In this document: in pieces, positions 34,965-43,903 of the stretch
How the letters are laid out: every line of letters begins with the position of its first letter
Numbering within the stretch: position 1 is the stretch's first letter
NCBI GenBank assembly: GCA_028818375.1
Contig: JAPPOB010000002.1
Location: 159,623-223,622, forward strand
Length of the DNA stretch: 64,000 nt
Reading direction: 5' to 3'
DNA from: Anaerolineaceae bacterium
Lineage (GTDB): Bacteria; Chloroflexota; Anaerolineae; Aggregatilineales; Phototrophicaceae
Translations under genes and position numbers: made by a program
The notes under the pieces: model-generated
What the model was told of the DNA's origin: nothing
Seen by the model: only the letters and a program-made list of their open reading frames with translations
Databases searched by the model: none

Positions 34965-36488
34965 ATGGGTACCGCGGCTGATACGCCCGCGCTCGTTCCG
35001 CAGCCACAGTCGCTGCGGCGCGAGCCGGGCGTTTTTGAGTTGACGGCGGAAACGCGCGTCTGTGTCCAGACTGGCCAGGAAGTTGCAGCGCAGGCCTGCG
35101 CCGACCTGCTGCGCGCGGCAACGGGTCTGCCTCTTCCGCTGACCAATGACGAAAGTGCCGGGAACAATCTGAACCTGTCGCTGGCCACTGACGTTGCGGC
35201 CGAAGCTTACCGGCTGAAGGTGGCGCCCTCGGGAATCAGCCTGCATGCCGCGGACGCTGCCGGTCTGTATTATGGCGCGCAGACCCTGCGACAGCTGTTG
35301 CCGGGGGAGGGAAGGTCGACCATCCCCTGCCTGAGCATCGAAGACGCGCCGCGCCATCGCTGGCGCGGCCTGCACCTGGACGTGGGCCGTCACTTCTTCT
35401 CCTTCGCTTTTCTGCGCAAGACCCTGGACCTGATGGCCTTGCACAAGTTTAACCGCTTCCACTGGCACCTCAGCGAGGACCAGGGCTGGCGCCTGGAAAT
35501 AAAGGGCTGGCCGCGTCTGACCGAGGTGGGCGCCTGGCGCGCGGAAACACCGCTGCCAGGTGATCGCCACACGCTTGACGGTCGCCCCTACGGCGGCTTT
35601 TACAGCCAGGAAGAGGCGCGCAGCCTTGTTGAGTATGCCCGTGCGCGTCACATCACCATAATTCCGGAAATCGAAATGCCCGGGCACGCCCAGGCCGCGC
35701 TTGCCAGCTACCCGGAGCTGGGCTGTCTGGGCGAAGGCTATGAAGTTCGCTGCCACTGGGGCATTAGCGACGAGGTCTTCTGCGCAGGCAACGACGCCGT
35801 CTTCGACTTTCTGGAGAGTGTGCTGCTGGAGGTCATGGCGATCTTCCCGGGCGAGTACATCCACGTCGGTGGCGACGAGTGCCCGAAGACTCGCTGGCAG
35901 GCCTGCCCGAAGTGTCAGGCGCGCATGCGGCGCGAAGGGTTGCTGGACGAGCATGAGCTGCAAAGCTGGTTCATCCGGCGCATCGAAGGTTTTCTGAGCC
36001 GATACGGGCGTCGCCTCATCGGCTGGGACGAGATTTTGGAAGGGGGCCTCGCGCCGGGCGCGACAGTTATGAGCTGGCGCGGCTCGGAAGGCGGCATTGC
36101 AGCCGCCAGCGCCGGCCAAGACGCCGTCATGTCCCCAAACACTCATTGCTATCTCGATTACTATCAGCGCGAGGACGAGGCATCCGAGCCACCGGCCATC
36201 GGCGGTTACCTGCCCCTGGAGCGCGTACTGGAATTCGATCCGCTCGCCGGGATTGCGCCGGATCATCATCCCCACGTGCTGGGCGGCCAGGGAAACGTCT
36301 GGACGGAATTCATGCCCACGGCGGACCAGGTTGAGTACATGACCTGGCCGCGGGCCGCAGCCCTGGCGGAGGCCCTGTGGACGGCCCCTTCAGCTCGGGA
36401 CTTCGCTGACTTTCAGCAGCGCTTGCGCGGGCACCTGCCCCGGCTGCGACGCCTCGGCGTCAACTACTGCGACCCCTTCAGCGACTGA
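34965..36488 (+). CDS. family 20 glycoside hydrolase (beta-N-acetylhexosaminidase)
   Basis: A 507-residue GH20 enzyme that releases terminal GlcNAc or GalNAc by substrate-assisted catalysis. The N-terminal GH20b domain (about 1-120) precedes a TIM barrel with RWRGLHLDVGRHF, FHWHLSEDQGWRLEI and HVGGDECP, where Asp304-Glu305 is the catalytic pair. NVWTEFM and a late Trp match the -1 subsite. No signal peptide is seen, so it probably acts on imported oligosaccharides. The ATG at 34965 follows the upstream stop by five bases. Confidence 0.92.
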   Translation: MGTAADTPALVPQPQSLRREPGVFELTAETRVCVQTGQEVAAQACADLLRAATGLPLPLTNDESAGNNLNLSLATDVAAEAYRLKVAPSGISLHAADAAGLYYGAQTLRQLLPGEGRSTIPCLSIEDAPRHRWRGLHLDVGRHFFSFAFLRKTLDLMALHKFNRFHWHLSEDQGWRLEIKGWPRLTEVGAWRAETPLPGDRHTLDGRPYGGFYSQEEARSLVEYARARHITIIPEIEMPGHAQAALASYPELGCLGEGYEVRCHWGISDEVFCAGNDAVFDFLESVLLEVMAIFPGEYIHVGGDECPKTRWQACPKCQARMRREGLLDEHELQSWFIRRIEGFLSRYGRRLIGWDEILEGGLAPGATVMSWRGSEGGIAAASAGQDAVMSPNTHCYLDYYQREDEASEPPAIGGYLPLERVLEFDPLAGIAPDHHPHVLGGQGNVWTEFMPTADQVEYMTWPRAAALAEALWTAPSARDFADFQQRLRGHLPRLRRLGVNYCDPFSD

Positions 36489-36490
36489 AT

Positions 36491-37537
36491 TCAACGCACC
36501 AGGCCGCGCGCGGCGACCGGCCATTCCTGTTCAACCACGCCGTCCCGCACGCCATGGAGCTGAAAGTGCAGGTTGCTGACGACGCAGGTGTGCACCGGCA
36601 CGACGTGGACCTGTTCGCCGATGCGCGGCCTGGCTTCGCAATCCGACAGGTCGACGAAGCCGTGCTCCTCGTTGAGCTTGTAGAGGCGCGCTTCGGGGTA
36701 CTCGCGAATGTGGCCGTGGCCGTCGTTGACGCGGTCCGCAGCGAATGTCTTGCTGCCGCTGTCCAGGATGGCCCGGTCGGCCGTCGGGCGGCTGACGACA
36801 GTGGCCAGCACGCTCATGGCGCAGTCCTCAAGCGTGGCGCCTCCGCCGGTGACCACGTTCATGTCGTTGAAGATGTAGGTGCCCACCCGTAGCTCGGTCA
36901 TTTCAGGCACTTCATGCGCGGTCGTTGAGGCGCCCGTGCCGCCGCCGCTGACTTCAGGCACTTCGATTCCGGCGTCGTCGAGGCGCTTCAGGGCCTCCTG
37001 CAGGCGCGGGCGGACGACGGGGTTGGCGGGGTAGAGAAAGAGACCGGCGAATTCCAGATGCGGGCTGGCAATGATTTGCTGCGCCAGCGCCACCACCTGC
37101 TCCGGCGCGGCGCCAGTGCGCTCGATTTCCGTCTCCAGGTCGGGCATGACGCGGATCCGCACGCCCGCGTCAGCCGCGGCGGCTTCCAGGCCCTCCAGCA
37201 CGTCGCTGTGGTCGGCGCTGACGGTGATGCGGCCCCGCTTCGACAGGTTGGCGAGGCGCGCGGTCTTCTGTGGCCCGACAATGTTGAAGGGTAGTTGAAT
37301 GTCGTCGAAACCGGCGTCGAGGAAGACCTCGACCTCGCCCAGTTTCTGGCAGGCGATACCGACCGCGCCGGCCTCGCGCTGGATGCCGGCGATTTCCGGG
37401 CTCTTGTGGGTCTTGATGTGCGGACGGAAGGCGATGCCATGCCGGTCGCAATAGCCCTGCATGCGCTCGATGTTGCGCAGCATGGTCGGGATGTCGATGA
37501 GGACGGCCGGCGTGTCCAGGTCACGGGCGAGGGTCAT
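36491..37537 (-). CDS. D-threonine aldolase/D-serine dehydratase-like PLP enzyme
   Basis: A 348-residue fold-type III PLP enzyme with an alanine-racemase N-terminal barrel and a DSD1-like C-terminal domain. The PLP lysine is in RPHIKTHK, GGGTGAS is phosphate-binding, and PVHTCVV gives the His-x-Cys metal site of D-threonine aldolase and eukaryotic-type D-serine dehydratase. It cleaves or dehydrates D-3-hydroxy amino acids. The ATG overlaps the stop of the upstream AbiC-like gene as ATGA. Confidence 0.86.
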   Translation of the reverse strand: MTLARDLDTPAVLIDIPTMLRNIERMQGYCDRHGIAFRPHIKTHKSPEIAGIQREAGAVGIACQKLGEVEVFLDAGFDDIQLPFNIVGPQKTARLANLSKRGRITVSADHSDVLEGLEAAAADAGVRIRVMPDLETEIERTGAAPEQVVALAQQIIASPHLEFAGLFLYPANPVVRPRLQEALKRLDDAGIEVPEVSGGGTGASTTAHEVPEMTELRVGTYIFNDMNVVTGGGATLEDCAMSVLATVVSRPTADRAILDSGSKTFAADRVNDGHGHIREYPEARLYKLNEEHGFVDLSDCEARPRIGEQVHVVPVHTCVVSNLHFQLHGVRDGVVEQEWPVAARGLVR

Positions 37538-38370
37538 GGGGTGGGCTCTTCCCTAGTCTCCAGATGAGTTTCGTATAGAAAAACTGCCAAAGTCATGGCT
37601 GCACCAGCAGCCAGTTTGGCATGTCGGGGTTCGAGGCTGCTACTGCGACCTTCTCTTCCATGTCCTGAACCGTACAAGTTTCGAACTTCGCTCATACCTC
37701 TTACAATACCGGTCAGATTGTTAAGCAAACGTTTGATTGCCGTAGCACCCTTGGCCCTATTGTCGATGTCTTCTGGCATGATGCTCAAAATCTTTTGGAC
37801 CTTTTTGAGCAAATCAAATGTCTCTTCCCTTGAATCGTAGCCCTCTCCTTTTTCTAGCAGAATCGTCTTGCAAATCGTCTCCAACAACTCCTTTGCAGTT
37901 CCTATTGCGAGGTCCGGATCGTCATCAATTGAATCTGAAATTCGTCGGACCTGCCTATCCAATTGTTGCAGATCGAATTTCCTGGCAAGCTCCGAACCCC
38001 AGTCCAACGGTGGTGAACGGTCTGCTAGGGAAAGAATACGGCCATCGCAATATTCATATCCGTCACGATAAAGCGCGTATCGAAGTTGATTTCCTGCAAC
38101 CGTGTTTTCTGAGGGGAACGTCTTGTACAAGAATGTTTCAAAAACACGGATAATCTTGATTACATCGCCATCAACTGTGAAGTCGAGAGTCGAATAGAAC
38201 TGCTCAATCAACGTGTAACACTCGCCGTAGTTACGTTTCGGCTGGAAAAATATATCGATATCTATTCCTTCTGCTTCAAATGAATCTAAGATTGCGGCCT
38301 CATGCCAATTCTGAGCTATGGCATTCCTAAATTCATTGAGAGTGTAGTTGCTGATCAGTTCACTCGACAT
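37534..38370 (-). CDS. AbiC-like abortive-infection protein with HEPN-type motif
   Basis: A 278-residue cytoplasmic protein resembling the abortive-infection C-terminal family. The C-terminal helical domain contains EVRNLYGSGHG, an R230-x6-H237 motif of HEPN ribonucleases, followed by the conserved AKLAAGAAMTLAVFLYETHL helix. The N-terminal half has no recognised domain. Codons are clearly AT-richer than in neighbouring genes, suggesting transfer. ATG at 38370 follows AGAGGAATCA. It is downstream of a DUF4926-like gene and overlaps the next metabolic gene by four bases. A phage-triggered RNase role is inferred from the family. Confidence 0.72.
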   Translation of the reverse strand: MSSELISNYTLNEFRNAIAQNWHEAAILDSFEAEGIDIDIFFQPKRNYGECYTLIEQFYSTLDFTVDGDVIKIIRVFETFLYKTFPSENTVAGNQLRYALYRDGYEYCDGRILSLADRSPPLDWGSELARKFDLQQLDRQVRRISDSIDDDPDLAIGTAKELLETICKTILLEKGEGYDSREETFDLLKKVQKILSIMPEDIDNRAKGATAIKRLLNNLTGIVRGMSEVRNLYGSGHGREGRSSSLEPRHAKLAAGAAMTLAVFLYETHLETREEPTP

Positions 38371-38463
38371 TGATTCCTCTGGCGGACAATGTTTGAGATT
38401 GCATTGTAAATGTGTGAGGGCCAAACATTCAACACACCGCCCTTGCAAGTGTGATGCAGATTG

Positions 38464-38682
38464 TTAAGGTGCGGAAATCGCTGACAGCGGAACAGTTGCC
38501 AGCCACCATTTGTTGGTGCATTCATTGTAGAGTTCGATGATTGCACCGTCTTCGCCGCCATCAATGCCAGGCAACTCATGGATGTAAAGGGCACGGTCTC
38601 CCTTGCGCAGATTCTCTTTGGGAACATCGCGCAAAAGCACGACTTTCTGGTAAAGCAAAGGAGCCCTCGGTTTTTCTTGCAC
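38464..38682 (-). CDS. DUF4926-like small protein
   Basis: A 72-residue protein with the pattern VVLLRDVPKENLRKGDRALYIHE..., then an acidic strand region and LATVPLSAISA, matching the beta-rich DUF4926 family (SH3-like size). The function of that family is unknown; members often sit next to toxin or nuclease-type genes. GTG at 38682 follows AAGGACAA. It lies 93 bases upstream of the AbiC-like gene on the same strand and may be its partner. Base composition is AT-richer than average. Confidence 0.6.
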   Translation of the reverse strand: MQEKPRAPLLYQKVVLLRDVPKENLRKGDRALYIHELPGIDGGEDGAIIELYNECTNKWWLATVPLSAISAP

Positions 38683-38740
38683 TTGTCCTTCCCCAAGCTG
38701 GAAACGCGACTCTCAGGGTAAACCGGCCGACCGCCTTTGC

Positions 38741-38746
38741 ATTATA
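38741..38746 (-). promoter_or_regulatory. candidate -10 element of the DUF4926/AbiC unit
   Basis: A perfect TATAAT on the minus strand, 59 bases upstream of the DUF4926 start codon. No good -35 at normal spacing was seen, so this is tentative. It lies in the intergenic region shared with the rightward YjzC-like gene. Confidence 0.35.
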
Positions 38747-38897
38747 CGTGACAAAGCAAGCCGATCTGGTGAAACCTGGAGACTATAGAAAAATTCGCTG
38801 AAACTTGCATTTGTAGTTACCGTGCTTGCACAAATAAGGCATTTTTTCGAATACAATTGTGGTGCAACATTTCGGATGTAAGAGGCAAGACAAGAGC

Positions 38898-39080
38898 ATG
38901 AGAAACCTAAAGAAACCCGGTGAGAACCCCGATCGCCCGGGAGAGTACGAAGAGCGCGGACCCAGGGGAGGGCCAGTTCCCAATCCCAGAAGGGTGACAA
39001 TTGAACCTGGCGACAAGCCGATGCCGCCCACCAGAAGGGGTGGCAGGACCTGGAAACGGACGGGTCCTCCAAAACCTTGA
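38898..39080 (+). CDS. YjzC-like small protein
   Basis: A 60-residue Pro/Gly/Arg-rich protein. GEYEERGPRGGPVPN, RRVTIEPGDKPMPPT and GRTWK match the pattern of YjzC-like small proteins (Gly-x-Tyr, a GD-x-PPT turn and a Trp near the end), whose function is unknown. ATG at 38898 follows GGCAAGACAAGAGC; a GTG at 38859 would extend it. It is in the AT-richer accessory segment and transcribed away from the AbiC-like genes. Confidence 0.55.
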   Translation: MRNLKKPGENPDRPGEYEERGPRGGPVPNPRRVTIEPGDKPMPPTRRGGRTWKRTGPPKP

Positions 39081-39086
39081 GCCAGT

Positions 39087-39115
39087 GAAACTGATGCCGA
39101 AAAAGGTTCAGTTTC
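39087..39115. terminator. hairpin between convergent genes
   Basis: GAAACTGA (39087-39094) and TCAGTTTC (39108-39115) form an 8-bp stem, extended by an inner CC/GG pair, around an A-rich loop. It sits between the end of the YjzC-like gene and the convergent acyl-CoA dehydrogenase gene, whose stop codon is within the 3' arm. There is no long T run, so termination is possible rather than clear. Confidence 0.4.
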
Positions 39116-40256
39116 CCGGAGGTCTGAGTCCCTCAATCGCACTCCGGCCGATCGCCTGCAGCGCCAGGTCGCCGGAGGGGGGATGCGTCAGGCCGCCACG
39201 CACGTCACGGTAGTAACGCTCCAGCGGCAGGGCGTGGGTGATCGCCTGGCCGCCGACGATGCGCATGGCGCGATCTGCAGCGCGGATGGCGGCGTCGTTG
39301 GCGAAGAGCTTGGCTGGCGCCACCGCGGACATGTCGCGCTCGTCGTCCCACTGCCGCGCGGCCTCCAGCAACATCATTTGCGCCGCCTGCAGTTCGACAT
39401 CCAGTTCGCCGACTTGACGCTGGATGCCGGGCAGCGACGCGATGGGCTTGCCGAGGGCGGTCGGTACCCTTTCAAGCGCAAAGTGGATTGCGGCGTCCCG
39501 CGCTGCCAGAGCCACGCCCAGGTAGGTTGCGGCCGTCAGCAGGGGGAACCAGGGCGTGGGCCGGTTGCGCTGCGAACTGTCGGCATGGCGCGCCAGTAAA
39601 TGGTCGCAGGGAACGAAGACGCCTTTCAGATAGACATCGTCGCTGTCGCTGGCGCGCAGGCTGAGCGCGTCGCGCCAGGTCGGCTCCCAGCAGATGCCGG
39701 ACGCGTTGTTGGGCACCAGCATTTGGGCCGGGTTGCCCTCAATATCAAGGCTGACGAGCAGATGCGTCAGGTGCCTGCCGCCCGTCGACCAGTTCTTGTG
39801 ACCGTTAATCAGCCAGCCGCCATCGACACGTCGGGCGTTGCTGCGGAAGATGGCCCCGCGCGAGGGGCTGCCCAGTTGCGGTTCGCTGGCGACGCTGTTG
39901 AGCAGCGCGCCCTCCTCGCTGGTGAGGCGGCAGAGTTTTTCAAAGTGTTCTTCGGACCAGGGCGTATGCTCGCGCATGGCGCCGAAGAGATGCAGCGGCA
40001 TGGCGGCCACCATGGCAGTCGACCCGCTGGCCTGCGCCAGTTTCAGCTGGGCCAGCGCGCAGTCGCGCAAGGTCGCGCCCTGACCGCCGTGCTCGCGCGG
40101 CACGCTGAGCGCCAGGTACCCGCTGGCGCGCAGGTCGGCGACGTCTTCGGCGGGCAGGCGACCGGCGCGGTCGGCGGCGTCGGCGCGGGACGCGATGCGG
40201 GCCGCCAGATCACGAACGTCGTCCAGCGCGAATCCGGCCCGGGTGGCAACTGGCAT
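39108..40256 (-). CDS. acyl-CoA dehydrogenase family protein
   Basis: A 382-residue flavoprotein of the acyl-CoA dehydrogenase superfamily. The N-terminal helical domain, the NGHKNWSTGG middle-domain strand and the C-terminal helical domain with GELDVELQAAQMMLLEAAR and RIVGGQAITHALPLERYYRDVRGG (shortened elements) are seen. It resembles the group containing DszC/SfnB-type monooxygenases as well as dehydrogenases, so the reaction is uncertain. ATG at 40256 follows AAGGGAATGCCCC; upstream extension to 40400 is unlikely. Confidence 0.84.
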   Translation of the reverse strand: MPVATRAGFALDDVRDLAARIASRADAADRAGRLPAEDVADLRASGYLALSVPREHGGQGATLRDCALAQLKLAQASGSTAMVAAMPLHLFGAMREHTPWSEEHFEKLCRLTSEEGALLNSVASEPQLGSPSRGAIFRSNARRVDGGWLINGHKNWSTGGRHLTHLLVSLDIEGNPAQMLVPNNASGICWEPTWRDALSLRASDSDDVYLKGVFVPCDHLLARHADSSQRNRPTPWFPLLTAATYLGVALAARDAAIHFALERVPTALGKPIASLPGIQRQVGELDVELQAAQMMLLEAARQWDDERDMSAVAPAKLFANDAAIRAADRAMRIVGGQAITHALPLERYYRDVRGGLTHPPSGDLALQAIGRSAIEGLRPPGN

Positions 40257-40398
40257 GGGGCATTCCCTTCCTTGCGTCGCTGCGGCGCGATTGTAGCGCA
40301 GCGCGCTGACGTGGTTAAGCCTGCCGACGCGTTGGCAGGCCGGTCTGGCCCTGGCTATAGTTTTCGCCCACAGCGACTGCAGAACAGGACGGGACGCC

Positions 40399-41762
40399 AT
40401 GAGCGAAAAGGACCTTCGCTACGATCTTGCACAGTCGGACATTCCGCGGCAATGGTACAACATCCAGGCGGACCTGCCGCGTCCGCTGCCGCCCGTGCTA
40501 CATCCCGGCACGAAGCAGCCGGTCGGCCCGGACGACCTGGCGCCGCTCTTTCCGATGGCGCTCATTGGCCAGGAAGTGAGCCGGGAACGTTACGTCGATA
40601 TCCCGGACGAAGTACGCGAAATCTACAAACTGTGGCGGCCAACGCCTCTGCTGCGCGCGCGTCGTCTGGAAAAGGCGCTGGATACGCCGGCACACGTCTA
40701 CTACAAATACGAAGGGGTCTCACCCAGCGGCAGCCACAAGCTCAACACGGCCACGGCCCAGGCGTGGTACAACAAGGCCGAGGGCATCAGCGGCCTGACG
40801 ACCGAGACCGGCGCCGGTCAATGGGGCACGGCGCTGGCCAGGCCTGCAACTTCTTTGACATGGCCTGTCGCGTCTACATGGTGCGCATTAGTTACGAGCA
40901 AAAGCCCTATCGCCGAGCCATCATGCAGTCCTTCGGCGCGGAGGTCAGTTCCAGTCCCGGCGACAGCACCCAGGCCGGGCGCATGATTTTGGAGCAGGAC
41001 CCGGACAGCACCGGGTCGCTGGGCATCGCCATCAGCGAGGCGGTGGAGGCGGCGGCCACCAGCGACGGTCGCTACAAGTACGCGCTGGGCTCGGTGCTCA
41101 ATCACGTGCTGATGCATCAGACGGTCATTGGCCAGGAGTGCCTGCAACAGATGGCGCTGGCGGACGAATATCCGGACGTGGTGGTTGGGCCGGTGGGTGG
41201 CGGCAGCAACTTCGCCGGCATCGCGTTGCCATTCCTGCGCCGCAACCTGCGCGAGGGACAGTCTACGAGACTGCTGGGCGTTGAGCCGGCGGCCTGCCCC
41301 AGTTTGACGCGAGGCACCTACGCCTACGACTTCGGCGACACGGCCGGCATGACGCCGTTGGTGAAGATGTACACGCTCGGACACGGATTCGTGCCGGCGC
41401 CGCTACACGCTGGCGGGCTCCGCTACCATGGCATGGCCAGCATCATCTGCGAGCTTTACGATCAGGGCCTGATGGAAGCCCAGGCTGTGCCACAACTGGA
41501 GACCTTCGAGGCCGCGCTAACCTTTGCGCGCAGCGAGGGCATCATCCCCGCGCCGGAGGCTGCTCATGGCATCGCCGGCGCCATCCGCGAGGCCCAGGCG
41601 GCGAAGGAGGCGGGCGATGAACGCGTCATCCTGTTCAATCTCTGCGGCCACGGTCACTTCGACATGAGCGCTTACGATGCCTACCTCGGCGGCGAGTTGA
41701 CGGACTACGAGTATCCGCAGGCGGCGATAGAGCGCGCGATGGCGGAGTTGCCACAGGTCTGA
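40399..41762 (+). pseudogene. trpB: tryptophan synthase beta-like protein TrpB2, frameshifted
   Basis: The two halves of a TrpB2-type PLP enzyme of about 454 residues lie in different frames. The first (from 40399) has the PLP lysine in [11 protein letters not shown] and ends its homology at [11 protein letters not shown]. The second resumes at [22 protein letters not shown] and continues through VGGGSNFAGIA to the stop at 41762. One missing base between about 40837 and 40842 restores the frame. TrpB2 makes tryptophan from serine and indole. No trpA or other trp gene is here. All catalytic landmarks outside the break are intact, so a very recent mutation or a sequence error are both possible. 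Confidence 0.85.
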
Positions 41763-41780
41763 AACTGACGAGAGAGAGCT

Positions 41781-43895
41781 TCAGCGGGCGCGCAGCAGGC
41801 GCATGCTGTTGAGCGTGACGACCAGCGTCAGGCCGACGTCGGCGACAATGGCGGCCCAGAGACTGGCTCCGCCGGTGATGGCCAGAACGAGAAAGGCGGC
41901 CTTCATCGACAGGCTGAGCGCGATGTTGTTGCGAATGGTCGCAAGCGCGCGGCGTCCCAGACGAATGGCGAAGGGCAGTTGCGCCAGGTCGTCCGCCATC
42001 AAGACGACGTCGGCGCTTTCGAGCGCCTGGTCGCTGCCGATGCCACCCGGAGCGATTCCCAGGGATACGGCGCTCAGGGCCGGCGTATCGTTGATGCCAT
42101 CGCCGACCATGGCGACCGGCTGACCGGATGCTTCCAGATCGCGTATGGCGTCGAGTTTATCCTCCGGTAGCAGCCCGGCGCGGATATCCCGCACACCAAC
42201 CATGGCGCCGATGACGTCGGCCGCCTGCCGGTTGTCGCCGGTGAGCATCACGGTCCGCAGCCCGAGGTCGTGCAGTTCGCCAATGGCCTCTCTTGCGTTT
42301 TCGCGCGGCTGGTCTGCCAGACTGATGTATCCGCGCACGCGTTCGCCGTCGCAGAGCAGCACGGCCGTTTCGCCACGGTCTTCGGTCTCCGCAATCATGT
42401 CGCACAGGGACCGGGGATGCGGGTGTTCGTTTTCAAAGAGGACGTGGCTGCCCAGCGTCACCAGCTGATCGTCCACATAACCCTGCACGCCGCGGCCGGC
42501 CAGGGCAGTGACCTGGGTGGCCGTGGCGTAGCGGTCGGTGAGGTTGAGCGCAGTTGATTCAGCGCTAATGGCCTGGGCAAGAGGGTGACTGCTGCCGCGT
42601 TCCACGGCGGCGGCCAGGGCCAGCACGTCCTCGCACTCGGAGCAGACGATGTCCCGGTCGGTGCAATCGAGGGAATACAGGTCCGTGATGCCCGGCCGGT
42701 TGGTGGTGAGCGTGCCCGTCTTGTCAAAGGCGATGGTGCGAATACGACCCAGCAACTCAAGGTAAACGCCGCCCTTGATGAGTACACCGCGCCGGGCCGC
42801 GGCGTTGATGGCCGAAATGACGGTGACCGGCGTGCTGATCACCAGGGCGCAGGGGCAGGCGATCACCAGCAGGGCCAGGCCGCGGTAGATCCAGCCCACG
42901 CTGCCACCCTCATTCAGGAAAGGTTGGCCGAAGAACAGCGGCGGCACGGTGGCGACCAGCAAGGCCAGCAGGGCCGCCAGCGGCGTGTAGACGCGGGCAA
43001 AGCGATCGATCAGACGCCAGGATTGCGCGCGGGTCTCCTGGGCCTCCGCCACCAGGCGAATGATGCGGCTGATGGCGCTGTCCTGCGCCAGCCGCGTGAC
43101 CTTTAATTCAAGCCCGCCCGAACCGTTGACCGTGCCGGCGTAGACTTCATCAGCAGGGCCGACGGGGCGGGGCAGGCTTTCACCCGTGAGAGATGCCTGG
43201 TTGATATCGCTGTAGCCATCCAGCACGACGCCATCCACCGGGATGCGGTCTCCGGCGCGCACCAGCACACGATCATCGAGCTGCAAGTCGGCAACCGGCA
43301 CCTGCGATTCCTGGCCGTCATGCAGGCGCAGGGCCAACTCCGGCGCCAGTTGCATCAAACTGCGCAGACTGGCGCGCGTGCGACCCATGTTGTAACCCTC
43401 CAGGGCTTCGCCCAGAGAGAAGAGGATGACGACGGCCGCCGCTTCCAGATGTTCACCAAGGGCGATGGCGCCAAGGGCTGCAAAGGTCATCAGCAGGTTG
43501 ATATTGAAGGCGCGTCGACTTCGTAGCGCGGCGAGGCCGCTGCGCGCAACAGGCCAGAGCGCGATCAGCAAGGCCAGGGTGTAGGCAGAAAAGACCAACA
43601 GGACGGGCAGCGCCTGTGCCCGGCTGGCCAGCAGGGTGAGCAGGACCCCGCCGCCACCGACCAGCGTCAGGCGGGTTTCCCGGCGGGCCAGCAGATAATC
43701 GACGAATCCCGCGATGCCGCTGCGCTGTCCGATCCCCGTTTCTGCCCGTCCATGGTCGCAACAGTCCGCCACTGCGGCCTGGTCGGTGAGGGTCCCGCAG
43801 CAGTCCGCCGGGCCGGCCGTGTCACAACAACCCCGGACTGGCGTGACCTCACAGCAGTTCGCCACCGGGTCCGGTCCGCAACAGGATTCTGACAT
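41781..43895 (-). CDS. heavy-metal P-type ATPase (Zn/Cd/Co type) with Cys-Cys-rich N-terminus
   Basis: A 704-residue P1B-type exporter. TGES, the transmembrane CPC motif (VIACPCALV), phosphorylated DKTGTLT, SSHPLA and GDGINDTPAL are all intact, and CPC with the other helices points to Zn/Cd/Pb or Co. Instead of an HMA domain, the first 50 residues carry five CC pairs at 5-6, 14-15, 23-24, 32-33 and 45-46. ATG at 43895 is chosen; a TTG at 43907 is possible. It is the last gene of a PspA-PH-coiled-coil run, eight bases from the previous stop. Confidence 0.92.
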   Translation of the reverse strand: MSESCCGPDPVANCCEVTPVRGCCDTAGPADCCGTLTDQAAVADCCDHGRAETGIGQRSGIAGFVDYLLARRETRLTLVGGGGVLLTLLASRAQALPVLLVFSAYTLALLIALWPVARSGLAALRSRRAFNINLLMTFAALGAIALGEHLEAAAVVILFSLGEALEGYNMGRTRASLRSLMQLAPELALRLHDGQESQVPVADLQLDDRVLVRAGDRIPVDGVVLDGYSDINQASLTGESLPRPVGPADEVYAGTVNGSGGLELKVTRLAQDSAISRIIRLVAEAQETRAQSWRLIDRFARVYTPLAALLALLVATVPPLFFGQPFLNEGGSVGWIYRGLALLVIACPCALVISTPVTVISAINAAARRGVLIKGGVYLELLGRIRTIAFDKTGTLTTNRPGITDLYSLDCTDRDIVCSECEDVLALAAAVERGSSHPLAQAISAESTALNLTDRYATATQVTALAGRGVQGYVDDQLVTLGSHVLFENEHPHPRSLCDMIAETEDRGETAVLLCDGERVRGYISLADQPRENAREAIGELHDLGLRTVMLTGDNRQAADVIGAMVGVRDIRAGLLPEDKLDAIRDLEASGQPVAMVGDGINDTPALSAVSLGIAPGGIGSDQALESADVVLMADDLAQLPFAIRLGRRALATIRNNIALSLSMKAAFLVLAITGGASLWAAIVADVGLTLVVTLNSMRLLRAR

Positions 43896-43903
43896 GCCAC
43901 CGC

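Noticed and set aside
37534-39080. Integrated mobile element
   Set aside because: Although AT-richer, no integrase, transposase, terminal repeats or attachment-site duplication was seen, so only an accessory island is claimed.
38783-39142. Minus-strand open frame of about 119 codons opposite the YjzC-like gene
   Set aside because: No motif, no ribosome site, and it overlaps the convergent acyl-CoA dehydrogenase end; the plus-strand small gene fits a family better.
40837-40842. trpB2 break as a selenocysteine (UGA) read-through, given the tRNA-Sec
   Set aside because: The break is a change of reading frame, not an in-frame UGA, and TrpB has no known Sec position.
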